A program made the translations under genes and the position numbers. The notes under the pieces were generated by a model. The model worked only from the letters and a program-made list of their open reading frames with translations, was not told where the DNA came from and did not search any database. Source: Bowmanella sp. JS7-9 (GTDB taxonomy: Bacteria > Pseudomonadota > Gammaproteobacteria > Enterobacterales > Alteromonadaceae). From it: a stretch of DNA of 64,000 bases. The stretch spans positions 1-64,000 of the forward strand of contig NZ_JXSY01000021.1 of assembly GCF_004329715.1 (NCBI RefSeq), read 5' to 3'. Positions 45,731 through 55,341 of the stretch are shown here, piece after piece; position 1 is the stretch's first letter; every line of letters starts with the position of its first letter.

Positions 45731-48019
45731 ATGAGTCAGGATATTGTAATTAATGCAGATGGCACCGAGCAGCTGGCGTTAAGCCGCTTTACCGAAGATG
45801 CCTATCTGAATTATTCCATGTACGTCATTATGGATCGTGCCTTGCCGCACATCGGAGACGGATTAAAGCCAGTTCAGCGTCGTATTGTCTACGCCATGTC
45901 CGATTTGGGCCTGTCGGCGAATGCCAAATACAAAAAATCTGCCCGTACCGTCGGTGACGTGTTGGGTAAATTTCACCCGCATGGCGACTCCGCCTGTTAC
46001 GAAGCCATGGTATTGATGGCGCAGCCATTCTCCTACCGTTACCCACTGGTAGACGGGCAAGGTAACTGGGGCGCCCCGGATGATCCTAAATCCTTCGCGG
46101 CAATGCGATATACCGAAGCGCGTTTGTCCCGTTTCAGTGAAGTCCTGCTTAGTGAGTTGGGACAGGGGACTGCCGATTGGGTGCCGAATTTTGATGGCAC
46201 GCTGGAAGAGCCAAAAGTGCTGCCAGCCCGTTTGCCGCATATTCTGCTCAACGGGGTAACGGGCATTGCGGTGGGGATGGCGACCGATATTCCACCCCAC
46301 AATGTGCGTGAACTTGCTAATGCCTGTGCCATGTTGTTGGATAACAGTAAAGCTGAACTGAGCGATATTCTGCAGTTGGTGCAAGGCCCGGATTATCCGA
46401 CCGAAGCGGAAATTATTACCCCGAAAGCGGATATTCAAAAACTGTATGAGACTGGCCGCGGCTCGATCAAGATGCGTGCGGTGTTTGCCGAAGAGCAGGG
46501 TGAGATAGTTATCACGGCGCTGCCACATCAGGCTTCCGGTGCAAAGATCATGGAGCAAATTGCCGCGCAGATGCAGGCCAAGAAGCTCCCAATGGTCAGT
46601 GACCTGCGTGATGAGTCAGACCATGAAAACCCGACTCGCCTGGTGATTACGCCGCGCTCGAACCGGGTGGATGTTGAACAGTTAATGCAACACCTGTTTG
46701 CTACCACGGATCTGGAGAAAAACTTCCGGGTTAACCTGAATATGATTGGCCTGGATGGTCGTCCACAGGTTAAAGATCTGCGTACCATCCTGACCGAATG
46801 GCTGGTTTTCCGTAAAGATACGGTGACCCGTCGTCTGCAATATCGTTTGGATAAAGTGCTGGCTCGTCTGCATATTCTCGAAGGTTTAATGATCGCCTTC
46901 CTGAATATTGACGAGGTGATCCGCATCATCCGTTACGAAGACGAGCCGAAGCAGGAGCTGATGAAAGTCTTTGGGCTGAGCGATCGTCAGGCCGAAGCCA
47001 TTCTCGAATTGAAGTTACGTCATTTGGCCAAACTGGAAGAGCAAAAAATCCGCGCAGAGCAGGATGAGTTGGCAGAAGAGCGTGACAAATTACAATTATT
47101 ACTCGGCTCCGACCAGCGTCTGAAAACCCTGATTAAAAAGGAAATCCTCGCTGATGCCGAGAAGTATGGGGATGATCGTCGTTCACCCCTAGTAGAGCGT
47201 GGCGAAGCCAGAGCCTTGTCAGAGAAAGAACTGGTACCGTCGGAAGCGGTCACTGTGGTGGTCTCGCAAAAAGGCTGGGTGCGTTGTGCTAAAGGCCATG
47301 ATGTGGACGCCGCGGGGTTAAGCTACAAGGCCGGGGATGCGTACTTAGCCAGTGCCAAAGGACGCAGCAATCAGCAGGCGGTATTCCTCGACTCCTCAGG
47401 GCGTGCGTTTAGTTGTGATGCCCATGGTCTGCCCAGTGCGCGCAGTCAGGGTGAACCGCTGACCGGCCGTTTTGATATTGTCGGAGGAGAAACCTTTGAC
47501 CATGTGTTGATGGGCAAGGATGAACAGTTGTATCTGGTCGCATCGGATGCCGGCTACGGTTTCGTTGGTAAGTTTGAAGATATGGTGAGCAAAAACCGTA
47601 AAGGTAAAGCCTATCTGAGTTTACCCACTGCTGCCAAAGTGTTGCACCCACAGCCGGTGCAAAATCTGGATACCGACTGGTGTCTGGCGATCTCGACTGA
47701 AGGTCGGATGCTGATGTTCCCGCTAAAAGATTTGCCATCACTGGGCAAAGGTAAGGGCAATAAGATCATCAGTATTCCATCGGCGCGCGCCAAGTCACGT
47801 GAAGAATATGTGAAAACCTTAACCGTTGTGCCGGATGGCGCAGCGATTAAAGTGATTTCAGGTAAGCGCGCGATGTCACTGAGTGCGGCTGATCTGGAGC
47901 ACTTTAAGGGCGAACGGGGTCGCCGAGGCAATAAACTACCTCGCGGCTTGCAGCGTGTTGACAGTGTCGAGGTGGATAAACCGGCCGGTTCGCCGGATCC
48001 GTTAGAGTCCACCGAATAA
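45731..48019 (+). CDS. parC: DNA topoisomerase IV subunit A
   Basis: Cuts and rejoins DNA to unlink daughter chromosomes, together with ParE. 762 residues, full length. The catalytic tyrosine is Y127 ([11 protein letters not shown]). In the quinolone-determining region the residues equal to E. coli S80 and E84 are S87 and E91, i.e. the sensitive type. The C-terminal beta-pinwheel follows from about residue 500. parE is not adjacent. A terminator follows. Confidence 0.97.
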   Translation: MSQDIVINADGTEQLALSRFTEDAYLNYSMYVIMDRALPHIGDGLKPVQRRIVYAMSDLGLSANAKYKKSARTVGDVLGKFHPHGDSACYEAMVLMAQPFSYRYPLVDGQGNWGAPDDPKSFAAMRYTEARLSRFSEVLLSELGQGTADWVPNFDGTLEEPKVLPARLPHILLNGVTGIAVGMATDIPPHNVRELANACAMLLDNSKAELSDILQLVQGPDYPTEAEIITPKADIQKLYETGRGSIKMRAVFAEEQGEIVITALPHQASGAKIMEQIAAQMQAKKLPMVSDLRDESDHENPTRLVITPRSNRVDVEQLMQHLFATTDLEKNFRVNLNMIGLDGRPQVKDLRTILTEWLVFRKDTVTRRLQYRLDKVLARLHILEGLMIAFLNIDEVIRIIRYEDEPKQELMKVFGLSDRQAEAILELKLRHLAKLEEQKIRAEQDELAEERDKLQLLLGSDQRLKTLIKKEILADAEKYGDDRRSPLVERGEARALSEKELVPSEAVTVVVSQKGWVRCAKGHDVDAAGLSYKAGDAYLASAKGRSNQQAVFLDSSGRAFSCDAHGLPSARSQGEPLTGRFDIVGGETFDHVLMGKDEQLYLVASDAGYGFVGKFEDMVSKNRKGKAYLSLPTAAKVLHPQPVQNLDTDWCLAISTEGRMLMFPLKDLPSLGKGKGNKIISIPSARAKSREEYVKTLTVVPDGAAIKVISGKRAMSLSAADLEHFKGERGRRGNKLPRGLQRVDSVEVDKPAGSPDPLESTE

Positions 48020-48055
48020 CGTGGTAACACGATTGAATTAGCCTGACAGTTAACT

Positions 48056-48085
48056 AAAAAGTCCGCTAAATCAGCGGACTTTTTT
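48056..48085 (+). terminator. Intrinsic terminator of parC
   Basis: AAGTCCGCT/AGCGGACTT, nine pairs with a five-base loop, A-run before and T-run after. Confidence 0.92.
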
Positions 48086-48205
48086 ATTGGCACAGATAAC
48101 TTGAGCCTTTGCAGGGTGTGACTAGAATCTGTGCAATCAAGGCTTCTGGTTTGGCAGCTAAATTTGCTAAACTGACCGGCTTGCTATTATTGAGAACAAA
48201 AAAAT

Positions 48206-49102
48206 ATGGCGATTTTTAACCTTGGATCGGTAAACATCGATCACGTCTATCAGGTACCCCACTTTGTGCGCCCTGGCGAGACGCTGGCCTCTCTGGATTA
48301 CGCCAGAGTGCTTGGCGGTAAAGGCGCAAATCAATCACTGGCACTGGCCAAGGCTGGCGCGAGCGTGAAACACATCGGACAGATGCACACGGCAGATGAG
48401 GATTTCTGGCAACAGATCCAGCAAACAGGTGTCGATTGCGAATGTCTGCGCAAAGGCACGACGCCATCTGGCCATGCCATTATTCAGGTGATTCCTGAAG
48501 GCGAAAATGCCATCGTGCTGTTCGGTGGTGCCAATCAGGTAATTGAAATGGGCGATATTGAAGCCGCGCTGCAAGGTGCCGGTAACGAAGATTGGTTCCT
48601 GACCCAAAATGAGACCAGTCAGGTGCCACAAGCTCTGGCATATGCCCGCAAACAGGGCTTGAAAACAGCCTATAACCCGGCTCCGGCCTGCGGCATCGAA
48701 AAGCAGGTCAATCCGGCCGATGTGGACTTACTGGTGGTGAATCAAACCGAAGCTGAAGCCATCACTGGCTTGCGCGATCTGGAACAACAGGTGGATTACT
48801 TCGCTGCCAATTGGGCCCACGCCATGGTTGTGCTCACCCTAGGCGGTGACGGTGCGTTACTGATTTGTGACAAAGGTATATTACAGGTATCGGCGTTTGA
48901 GACTGAGGTGGTGGATACTACCGCAGCCGGCGATACCTTTATTGGATTTTTCCTGGCAGCTCTGAGCAGAAATGAATCGGAGCAGGATGCCATTCAACAA
49001 GCTTGCGCCGCGGCCGCACTTTCTGTGCAAAAAGCCGGTGCGAGCACGTCTATTCCTTCACTGGATGAGGTAGACGATTTTTTAGCAGAGGTAACTGAAT
49101 GA
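48206..49102 (+). CDS. rbsK: Ribokinase
   Basis: Phosphorylates ribose to ribose-5-phosphate. 298 residues of the PfkB family: N-terminal NLGSVNIDHVY, the sugar-binding GGKGANQ motif, and the catalytic anion hole DTTAAGDTF with the base D243. It overlaps the nucleoside hydrolase gene by four bases (ATGA), so the ribose set free by that enzyme is phosphorylated directly. No rbs transporter genes are present. Confidence 0.94.
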   Translation: MAIFNLGSVNIDHVYQVPHFVRPGETLASLDYARVLGGKGANQSLALAKAGASVKHIGQMHTADEDFWQQIQQTGVDCECLRKGTTPSGHAIIQVIPEGENAIVLFGGANQVIEMGDIEAALQGAGNEDWFLTQNETSQVPQALAYARKQGLKTAYNPAPACGIEKQVNPADVDLLVVNQTEAEAITGLRDLEQQVDYFAANWAHAMVVLTLGGDGALLICDKGILQVSAFETEVVDTTAAGDTFIGFFLAALSRNESEQDAIQQACAAAALSVQKAGASTSIPSLDEVDDFLAEVTE

Positions 49103-50040
49103 AGCATAAAGTCATAATCGATACCGATCCGGGTATCGACGATACCATGGCGATCTTTTTCGCCTTCCTGCATCCGCAAATTGATGTGATCGGCTTAACC
49201 AGCGTGTTTGGCAATGTGGAAGTGGAAAAAACTGCGCGTAACGCACTGGTGCTGGCGGAAATGGCCAACCAGAATATCCCTGTGTGCAAAGGTGCGGCAG
49301 GTCCGTTCCTGCACCCTAAACCGGGTTATGCCAAGTTTGTGCACGGCGAAGAAGGCTTTGGCACGGTCGCGGCGATGGAGCCGAAAGGTCAGTTAGACCC
49401 GCGTCATTCTGCCCAGTTTATCGTTGATATGGCTAATCAGTATCCGGGTGAACTGGTGATCGCCGCGATTGGCCCACTCACGAATCTGGCTATTGCACTG
49501 CAACTGGATCCCAGCATTGTGGATAAAGTTAAACAGGTGGTGATCATGGGCGGTGCTGCCACCGTGCCGGGTAATATTACACCGGTTGCCGAGGCGAATA
49601 TCTGGAATGATGCCCACGCGGCCAAGATGGTATTCGAAGCTTCCTGGGATACCGTGATGTTTGGCCTGGATATCACCAATAACCTGCGTTTCAATCAGGC
49701 GTTTTTGGATAAACTCACCGACGGCAATGCCAAGCTTGGCAAGTTTATTGATGAAACGTCGCAGTTCTATATGGATTTCTATTCGCAGGATACCGAAGAC
49801 CGAGCCTGCTGTTTCCATGATGCCACACCATTGGCCTATTTGGTTGCACCGGAATTGTTCGATATCAAATTGGGCAAGATGGTGGTCAGTACTGACGAAC
49901 TGACCCGCGGACAAACCGCGTTTTGCCACAAAGATAAAGGCTTCCGTCCGCCGTGGGATAGCGGTCCATACTCCAAGGTCGCACTGGGCGTAGATAAAGC
50001 CGCGTTGACCCAGTTATATATCGATACCTTTGCGGGATAA
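49099..50040 (+). CDS. Ribonucleoside hydrolase (IunH/Rih family)
   Basis: Splits the N-glycosidic bond of nucleosides to base and ribose. 313 residues. The calcium site is at the N-terminus, DTDPGIDD (8-15), with further ligands in VVIMGGAA and the C-terminal HDATPLAY motif. Purine or pyrimidine preference cannot be told. Translationally coupled to ribokinase: together a nucleoside-to-ribose-5-phosphate salvage module. Confidence 0.93.
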   Translation: MKHKVIIDTDPGIDDTMAIFFAFLHPQIDVIGLTSVFGNVEVEKTARNALVLAEMANQNIPVCKGAAGPFLHPKPGYAKFVHGEEGFGTVAAMEPKGQLDPRHSAQFIVDMANQYPGELVIAAIGPLTNLAIALQLDPSIVDKVKQVVIMGGAATVPGNITPVAEANIWNDAHAAKMVFEASWDTVMFGLDITNNLRFNQAFLDKLTDGNAKLGKFIDETSQFYMDFYSQDTEDRACCFHDATPLAYLVAPELFDIKLGKMVVSTDELTRGQTAFCHKDKGFRPPWDSGPYSKVALGVDKAALTQLYIDTFAG

Positions 50041-50050
50041 CGCATCAAAC

Positions 50051-50078
50051 AAAAAAGCAGCCAATCGGCTGCTTTTTT
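50051..50078. terminator. Bidirectional intrinsic terminator
   Basis: AAAAAAGCAGCC/GGCTGCTTTTTT, twelve perfect pairs around AATC, with T-runs on both strands. It serves the nucleoside hydrolase gene and the convergent prsT. Confidence 0.95.
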
Positions 50079-50083
50079 AGTGT

Positions 50084-52819
50084 TTAGAGTTTTTGCTCGA
50101 GCGCTTTTATCTGCTCGACAATTGCCGGTGTGACAAACTGATATTGCTTGATTTTGCGCTTAGCCATATCCGTCTGTCCATTTGACACCAGTGCTTGCAG
50201 ATAGTGGAGTTTGACTGTTTCACTGGCGGAAGGCGAAGATGCGCTTTTTTCCAGCACCTCAACGGCTTGTTTCGCATTGCCTTTGAGCAGCAGGATCTCA
50301 CCGTATGTATCCAAGATCTCCGGACTGTTAGGTACCAGTTCAACTGCTTTTTCTGCCAATCCAAGTGCTTTATCTAATTGCTTTTGTTCCTTGTATAGAT
50401 AAGCGAGGTTATTCAGTGCGACGGCATTTTTAGGATTCGCTTTTACAATATTTTCATATTTTGTAATCGCTTCATCCGTGGAGTTTGCGATTGATCGTTC
50501 TGCGCTAAGGAGTAACGCGGATTGGTCATTAGGAAATTGCTTCAGATGGTTCTGTAAGAACTGTTCAGACTCATCAGCTTTGCCCAGACGTTCCAGACTC
50601 GCCATGATAATTCTTGTATGCAATGGGTCAGGCTGTGTCTGATAGGCGATTTTTCCTTCGTTTAAGGCCTTTTCGAAGTCCTTGTTTACGAAAGCAGCCT
50701 GGGCTTGCAAGCTATGCCCAACCGGAGTGTTTAGATTTTTTTCACTCAATAAAGCCAATTCAGCTAACGCGCGGTCGATTTTATTCGTGCGGAAGCTAAG
50801 GGCGGACCGCATGAGGTGTGTGTACTGACTTTCGCCTACTTGTGCTGCGTAATGATTCAATAAATCCAGTGCATCGCTAAAATTACCTTTCATTTGCATG
50901 ATGGTCAGCTTGCCAGACATGGCGAATTCGTTGTCAGGTTGCTGCAGATACCACTGTTCATATAGCTCACCAGCTTTCTGGATATTGCCATTTTTCATGT
51001 ACGCATTACCCAATAAGCGTTGCAGTAATTCAGGCTTATTCTCTGACTTATCAGCTTCTAACAATGAGATTACCTCTTTGAATTGCTGATTCATGGTCAG
51101 GGTTGTTGCGGTTAGTAAGCGCAAATATTGATTGTCTGGATTTGCCTTCTGTATCTTTGACACGGTTTGAATTGCATCGGTCAATTCTCCCGTCTTCATT
51201 TTGATACCAATAAAACGGCTAATTGCTGGGAAGTAAGTCGGGTAGGCATCCATCGTGCTAGTCAAAGTAGCTAACGCGGCGTCTGTATTACCTTGTTGCT
51301 CACTAATTTCTGCCTGCAATACGTTGATTGCCGGATTGGCTTGATCAATCTTTCTGGCTTCATCAAGTTTTGCCAGTGCCTGATTGAAATCGTTCTGAGC
51401 TTTTGCAACTAAACTTTCAATGAGTAAAGGACGGCTATCGTTAGCATCCATTGCTCTCCAATCTTGAGCCAATGACATAGCTTTATCGTATTGCTGTGTT
51501 TTGAGGTAAGCCGTCGCTAATGTTAACTTGGCAGTTTGAAGCGTAGGGTCCTTCTCAATAGCTTCTTCAAGCGTATCGATACCTGCAAGATCGTTAACTG
51601 ATAACTTCAGAATACCCAGGCGCTCTAAATCACTGGGATTACCCGCCACACTCTCGGATTGACTGATCAACTCTTTTGCTTTTTCAAGATGACCATCTTT
51701 GATTAGTTCAAAGCTGGTTAATGCAAAAAGTTCAAGGTCGCCATCACTCGGATTGCTTATGCGCGTCAGCGCATCGCTAGCGGCAGCTACATTTCCTGCT
51801 TTTAATTCAGTGGCGGCCATCAATTTTAACGCTGGATGTCCATTGGGCAGGTTAGATGCAATCAGAGAGAAATGTTCCTGCGCATTTTTGAAATCTTTTT
51901 GCGCGTAATTGATGTAACCAGCAAGCAGATGGTATAGCGTCGATGAGGTATTGGTATGTAACGCTTTTTCAATATGAGACATAGCCTCATCAAATGATTT
52001 CTGCGAGAACAGAATATACGACTTATAGTAATTCAGGAGACCATGTTCGTTATTGACCGTTAATAGCTCGTCTACCAGTTTCTCTGCTCTATCCAGCTTA
52101 TTAGCTTCCACCAACATTTTTGTCAGGACAAATTTTACTTCCAGGTTGTCAGGGTTGTAGTCTAATAGTTTCTGATAAGCAGCGATTGCTTCTTCTTTGC
52201 GGTCTAGTTGAATAAGCAGAATTGCCTGCTGCTGCAACGCGTATTCATTTCCTGGAGCAGTCGTAAGTGCATTGTCGACTAATACCAATGCATCTTCTAA
52301 CTTCTGATCCATGGCCAATTGATATGCTTGCGCTAACGATTTGTAGATGGAGTCGACATTGTAAGCGGCGATTTTTTCAAAAAGCGTTTGTGCTTCATCG
52401 ACTTTATCCAGGCGTAGTAACGACTTTAACTGTAAATAATCGAGTTTAACGGCTTCCTGTGAAGGCACGCTGTACTTGGAGAAATCCAAATTGGCGATGG
52501 CCACGTCAGAGCCTGAGTAACTTAGCGCTTCCGTTAATAGCGGTAAGGCTTCTTCAGTTTTATAACCGAGCTCAAGTACGCGGGAAAATTCCTTTTCCGC
52601 ACTAGGGTAATCCTTCTGCTCCATATAGAGCTTGCCTAAAAGAAATCTTGCTTCCGCATATTCGGGGTTTTGTTGTATTGCATTTTTTAATTCGATTACT
52701 GCGGCCGCAGTTTCTTTGTTCGCGGCGTATTGCTGCGCTTTATTTAAGTGTTCCTGGGGCGATGGCTGGGTGCAGCCGATGAGCAATGTGGGTACAGCAA
52801 CAAGCAATATTTTCTTCAT
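50084..52819 (-). CDS. prsT: PrsT-type TPR-repeat lipoprotein (PEP-CTERM system)
   Basis: 911 residues from the ATG at 52819 (an upstream TTG is less likely; AAGGA precedes the ATG). Lipoprotein signal MKKILLVAVPTLLIGC, then about 20 tetratricopeptide repeats to the end, starting AQQYAANKETAAAVIELKNA and including AEARFLLGKLYMEQKDYPSA. Length, signal and repeat layout match the PrsT family that goes with exosortase XrtA and exopolysaccharide export. No exosortase or PEP-CTERM substrate is in this window, so the link is by family only. Confidence 0.82.
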   Translation of the reverse strand: MKKILLVAVPTLLIGCTQPSPQEHLNKAQQYAANKETAAAVIELKNAIQQNPEYAEARFLLGKLYMEQKDYPSAEKEFSRVLELGYKTEEALPLLTEALSYSGSDVAIANLDFSKYSVPSQEAVKLDYLQLKSLLRLDKVDEAQTLFEKIAAYNVDSIYKSLAQAYQLAMDQKLEDALVLVDNALTTAPGNEYALQQQAILLIQLDRKEEAIAAYQKLLDYNPDNLEVKFVLTKMLVEANKLDRAEKLVDELLTVNNEHGLLNYYKSYILFSQKSFDEAMSHIEKALHTNTSSTLYHLLAGYINYAQKDFKNAQEHFSLIASNLPNGHPALKLMAATELKAGNVAAASDALTRISNPSDGDLELFALTSFELIKDGHLEKAKELISQSESVAGNPSDLERLGILKLSVNDLAGIDTLEEAIEKDPTLQTAKLTLATAYLKTQQYDKAMSLAQDWRAMDANDSRPLLIESLVAKAQNDFNQALAKLDEARKIDQANPAINVLQAEISEQQGNTDAALATLTSTMDAYPTYFPAISRFIGIKMKTGELTDAIQTVSKIQKANPDNQYLRLLTATTLTMNQQFKEVISLLEADKSENKPELLQRLLGNAYMKNGNIQKAGELYEQWYLQQPDNEFAMSGKLTIMQMKGNFSDALDLLNHYAAQVGESQYTHLMRSALSFRTNKIDRALAELALLSEKNLNTPVGHSLQAQAAFVNKDFEKALNEGKIAYQTQPDPLHTRIIMASLERLGKADESEQFLQNHLKQFPNDQSALLLSAERSIANSTDEAITKYENIVKANPKNAVALNNLAYLYKEQKQLDKALGLAEKAVELVPNSPEILDTYGEILLLKGNAKQAVEVLEKSASSPSASETVKLHYLQALVSNGQTDMAKRKIKQYQFVTPAIVEQIKALEQKL

Positions 52820-52961
52820 GTTCAATCCTTTCCGTGGCAGATAGCGCAGCTGGATATGCGAATAATGTCTTCAATTTATCAGGAACTACGGCAGGATAAA
52901 ACAAACTCGAATAATTTTGAGGCGGTTGCTTAAAATAGCCGCCTCTGCGAGGTGAAAAGAC

Positions 52962-53552
52962 CTATGTACAACGATGATCTGACGGATAAATGCTGATGAT
53001 GCGTCCCGATTGATCAAATGAAATCGCAACATGCTTATCTTGTTCACCGAACTCCAGACGATATTGTTGCTGTAATGCTTGAGTTAACGCTGGACTGATT
53101 ACTAATAACGTATTGTCACAGGTTTGCAGACGCAGTCCGTGCTCAGTACTCAGCAGGATCGCTTCGCGCATATGGTGGGCGACGAGGGTTTGCTGGCGTT
53201 CGCTGAATTCCTGCTGTACTGCCTGATATTCCAGGGCTATCGCCTGCTGGCGTGCCAGCAGCGGCTCTTGCAAAGAGACGTTCTCATCCGCGATCTGGTG
53301 TATTTCGATCATATTTGATACTACCTGATCGTGTTCAATCAGCCCCTGTGGCCAACTGACCAGCTGATAAAGGATCACCAGACCGCTGGCGGCCACGGCA
53401 CCTAAGCTCCAGTTCCACAGATTAGACCCGCTGTTCGCCGCGTTCGCGTGTTTCTGCGCCCGTGCCATCAGCAGTGACTTAGAGCTTGCCGGTGCGCGAT
53501 GACGGCGTTTACGCGCCTGATAGGCCTGATTAATGGGATCATGATTAGTCAC
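52962..53552 (-). CDS. Single-pass membrane protein, possible anti-sigma factor
   Basis: 196 residues starting at GTG, within the stop region of the ECF sigma gene (the two overlap by eight bases); GGAGG lies upstream. A basic N-terminal tail (ARKRRHRAPASSK), one membrane helix (about 47-66) and a periplasmic coiled region with EYQAVQQEFSERQQ, ending with a small beta domain. Position and topology suit an anti-sigma factor, but no zinc or RseA-type motif is visible and the length of the cytoplasmic part is modest. Assignment is by context. Confidence 0.65.
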   Translation of the reverse strand: MTNHDPINQAYQARKRRHRAPASSKSLLMARAQKHANAANSGSNLWNWSLGAVAASGLVILYQLVSWPQGLIEHDQVVSNMIEIHQIADENVSLQEPLLARQQAIALEYQAVQQEFSERQQTLVAHHMREAILLSTEHGLRLQTCDNTLLVISPALTQALQQQYRLEFGEQDKHVAISFDQSGRIISIYPSDHRCT

Positions 53553-54102
53553 GGTAGGCCTCCAGTACCTGCTGCAGTTTATTTCGCGCGTAACGTAAGC
53601 GGCTTTTGATGGTTTCTTGTTGTTCGCCGCACATATCCGCAATTTCACTCAGGCTAAATCCCTCCTGTTGCAGAATGATTGCCTCACGCTGATGAAAGGG
53701 TAATGCCTGCATGGCGATATCAAATGCGGCTTCGGCGTCGAGCACGTTGGCCAAATCAGGGCTATCAGCAGCCTGTTCAGGCAATTCTGCGATCCACTTG
53801 GCCTGACTGCGGATTTCATCGATCAGCAAGTTACGCGCTATGCGGAATAACCAACCTTTGACCGGTCCGCCAGTACGATACAGATGCCGTTTATCGATAA
53901 CCCGTAACCAGGTGCGTTGTGCCAGATCTTTGGCGCAGTGGTAATCGGTCAGGCTGCACAAATAGTGAAATAAATCATCAGCCAGCGCATCATACAGACG
54001 CGCCAGACTGCGGGGATTGCCCGATTGGGCATATTCGGTCATTAAGTCTTCCGGACTCAATTGGGCACTCCATGGGGAGCGCAGGGCGATACTCAATGTC
54101 AT
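53545..54102 (-). CDS. ECF-type RNA polymerase sigma factor
   Basis: 185 residues. Region 2 (about 22-90) has LARLYDALADDLFHYLCSLT, the AKDLAQRTWLRVID core and KGWLFRIARNLLIDEIRS; region 4 (about 130-182) has ALPFHQREAIILQQEGFSL followed by SEIADMCGEQQETIKSRL. It would direct transcription of a small stress or surface regulon. The gene is 21 bases behind a TonB-like gene and overlaps the membrane-protein gene that follows, so the three form an operon and probably the regulated set is nearby. Confidence 0.92.
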   Translation of the reverse strand: MTLSIALRSPWSAQLSPEDLMTEYAQSGNPRSLARLYDALADDLFHYLCSLTDYHCAKDLAQRTWLRVIDKRHLYRTGGPVKGWLFRIARNLLIDEIRSQAKWIAELPEQAADSPDLANVLDAEAAFDIAMQALPFHQREAIILQQEGFSLSEIADMCGEQQETIKSRLRYARNKLQQVLEAYRD

Positions 54103-54123
54103 AGGCGCTCCTTGTTCCTGAAC

Positions 54124-54759
54124 TCAGTGTGCCACATCATCTAAGCTAAAGCTTATAACAATCTGCTGATTCGGCTGGCTAACAAAGACGCCATCGGCCT
54201 TTTTAGGCTGATATTTCCAGCGTGCCAGCGCTTTGCGGGCACTGCGGTCGAATACCCGCTTGGGCTCAGCATCCATGACCTGAATATTGGTTACCCTCCC
54301 ATCCGGGCTGATATCAAAACTGAGTTTTACCCAGCCTTCAATATGATTGCGTACTGCATCGGCAGGATAATCGGGCTGATATCTGACCAAAGGGGTTGCT
54401 TCCCGCTCCCCGACGCCGATACCCGGTTCAATTGCGGGCGGGTTAATGCCCGGTGCAGGGATGTGTACGGCGATGGTTGGCCCTTCGGTTGATGAGGGGG
54501 TAATCATCTGGGGTGTCGCCGGTGCCTTGATGGCTGGTGGTGGTGCTTTTAACGCGGGACGCGGCGCAACTGGTGTGTCTCGCGGGGTATTCACCGGATC
54601 GATGAAAACAGACGGATCGGGTGCCGGCGGTGGCGGATTGTCCTGTTTAATCAGTTGCTGCATTAAGGCAAATAACGAGAAGGTCACCAAACCTGCCATT
54701 GCCATGCTGCTGATTAACCGTTTAGCCGGAAATGTGTGTTCTATCGCTAAGCTGTGCAT
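54124..54759 (-). CDS. TonB-like energy-transducer protein
   Basis: 211 residues from the ATG at 54759 with AAGGAG six bases upstream. An N-terminal membrane helix (about 19-36), a proline-rich periplasmic spacer (NPPPPAPDPSVF, APPPAIKAPATP) and a C-terminal TonB domain (YPADAVRNHIEGWVKLSFDI, then RSARKALARWKYQP). No exbB/exbD is adjacent. It could energise a TonB-dependent receptor or, in this operon, sense and signal. First gene of the sigma-factor operon. Confidence 0.88.
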   Translation of the reverse strand: MHSLAIEHTFPAKRLISSMAMAGLVTFSLFALMQQLIKQDNPPPPAPDPSVFIDPVNTPRDTPVAPRPALKAPPPAIKAPATPQMITPSSTEGPTIAVHIPAPGINPPAIEPGIGVGEREATPLVRYQPDYPADAVRNHIEGWVKLSFDISPDGRVTNIQVMDAEPKRVFDRSARKALARWKYQPKKADGVFVSQPNQQIVISFSLDDVAH

Positions 54760-54825
54760 GTGGCGCTCCTTTTTCGTTACACTCATAGCCATAACGGTGG
54801 AGTGGAGCGTTGTGGGGTTAAATGG

Positions 54826-55341
54826 ATGGAAAATTTTTCTGATTTTTATTGCATGCGCTGCGGTGCCCAGTCGGTTTTACTGGAAAATCACAAAGCACTG
54901 CGCTGCAGCGCCTGTGGATTCACCTATTTTCACAACGTGGCTACGGCGGTCGGCGCCATCATTGTGTGTGGTGACGAGGTGTTATTGCTGGAACGTGGTA
55001 AGGAGCCGGGCAAAGGGCAGCTTGGGTTGCCTGGTGGTTTTGTTGACCCGTTTGAGTCTGCAGAGCAGGCGCTGATCAGAGAAATTAGTGAAGAAACCGG
55101 AATCCGGGTTACCCAACCCCTTAATTATGTGGGTGCCTGGGCGAATCAGTATCCTTACGGTGGTGTGTTGTATCACACTCAGGATGTGTATTTTGAGGTC
55201 GCACTTGCCAGCAAACCATCGTTGACACTGCAAGTGGCGGAAGTCCGCGCCGCCCATTGGGTGGCGCGCGAACAGATAGATCTCAATCAGTTAGCGTTTT
55301 GTTCGGCGCGGGACGCGCTGCAGCACTGGCTGGCGGGTTAA
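54826..55341 (+). CDS. Zinc-ribbon Nudix hydrolase
   Basis: 171 residues from the ATG at 54826. The zinc ribbon is formed by C9/C12 (CMRC) and C27/C30 (CSAC). The Nudix box is complete at 71-93, with E77, R85, E86, E89 and E90 in register (GX5EX7REUXEEXGU). This layout is that of NADH pyrophosphatase-like or ADP-ribose hydrolases, but the substrate is not assignable. The 3' end overlaps hemN by four bases. Confidence 0.87.
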   Translation: MENFSDFYCMRCGAQSVLLENHKALRCSACGFTYFHNVATAVGAIIVCGDEVLLLERGKEPGKGQLGLPGGFVDPFESAEQALIREISEETGIRVTQPLNYVGAWANQYPYGGVLYHTQDVYFEVALASKPSLTLQVAEVRAAHWVAREQIDLNQLAFCSARDALQHWLAG

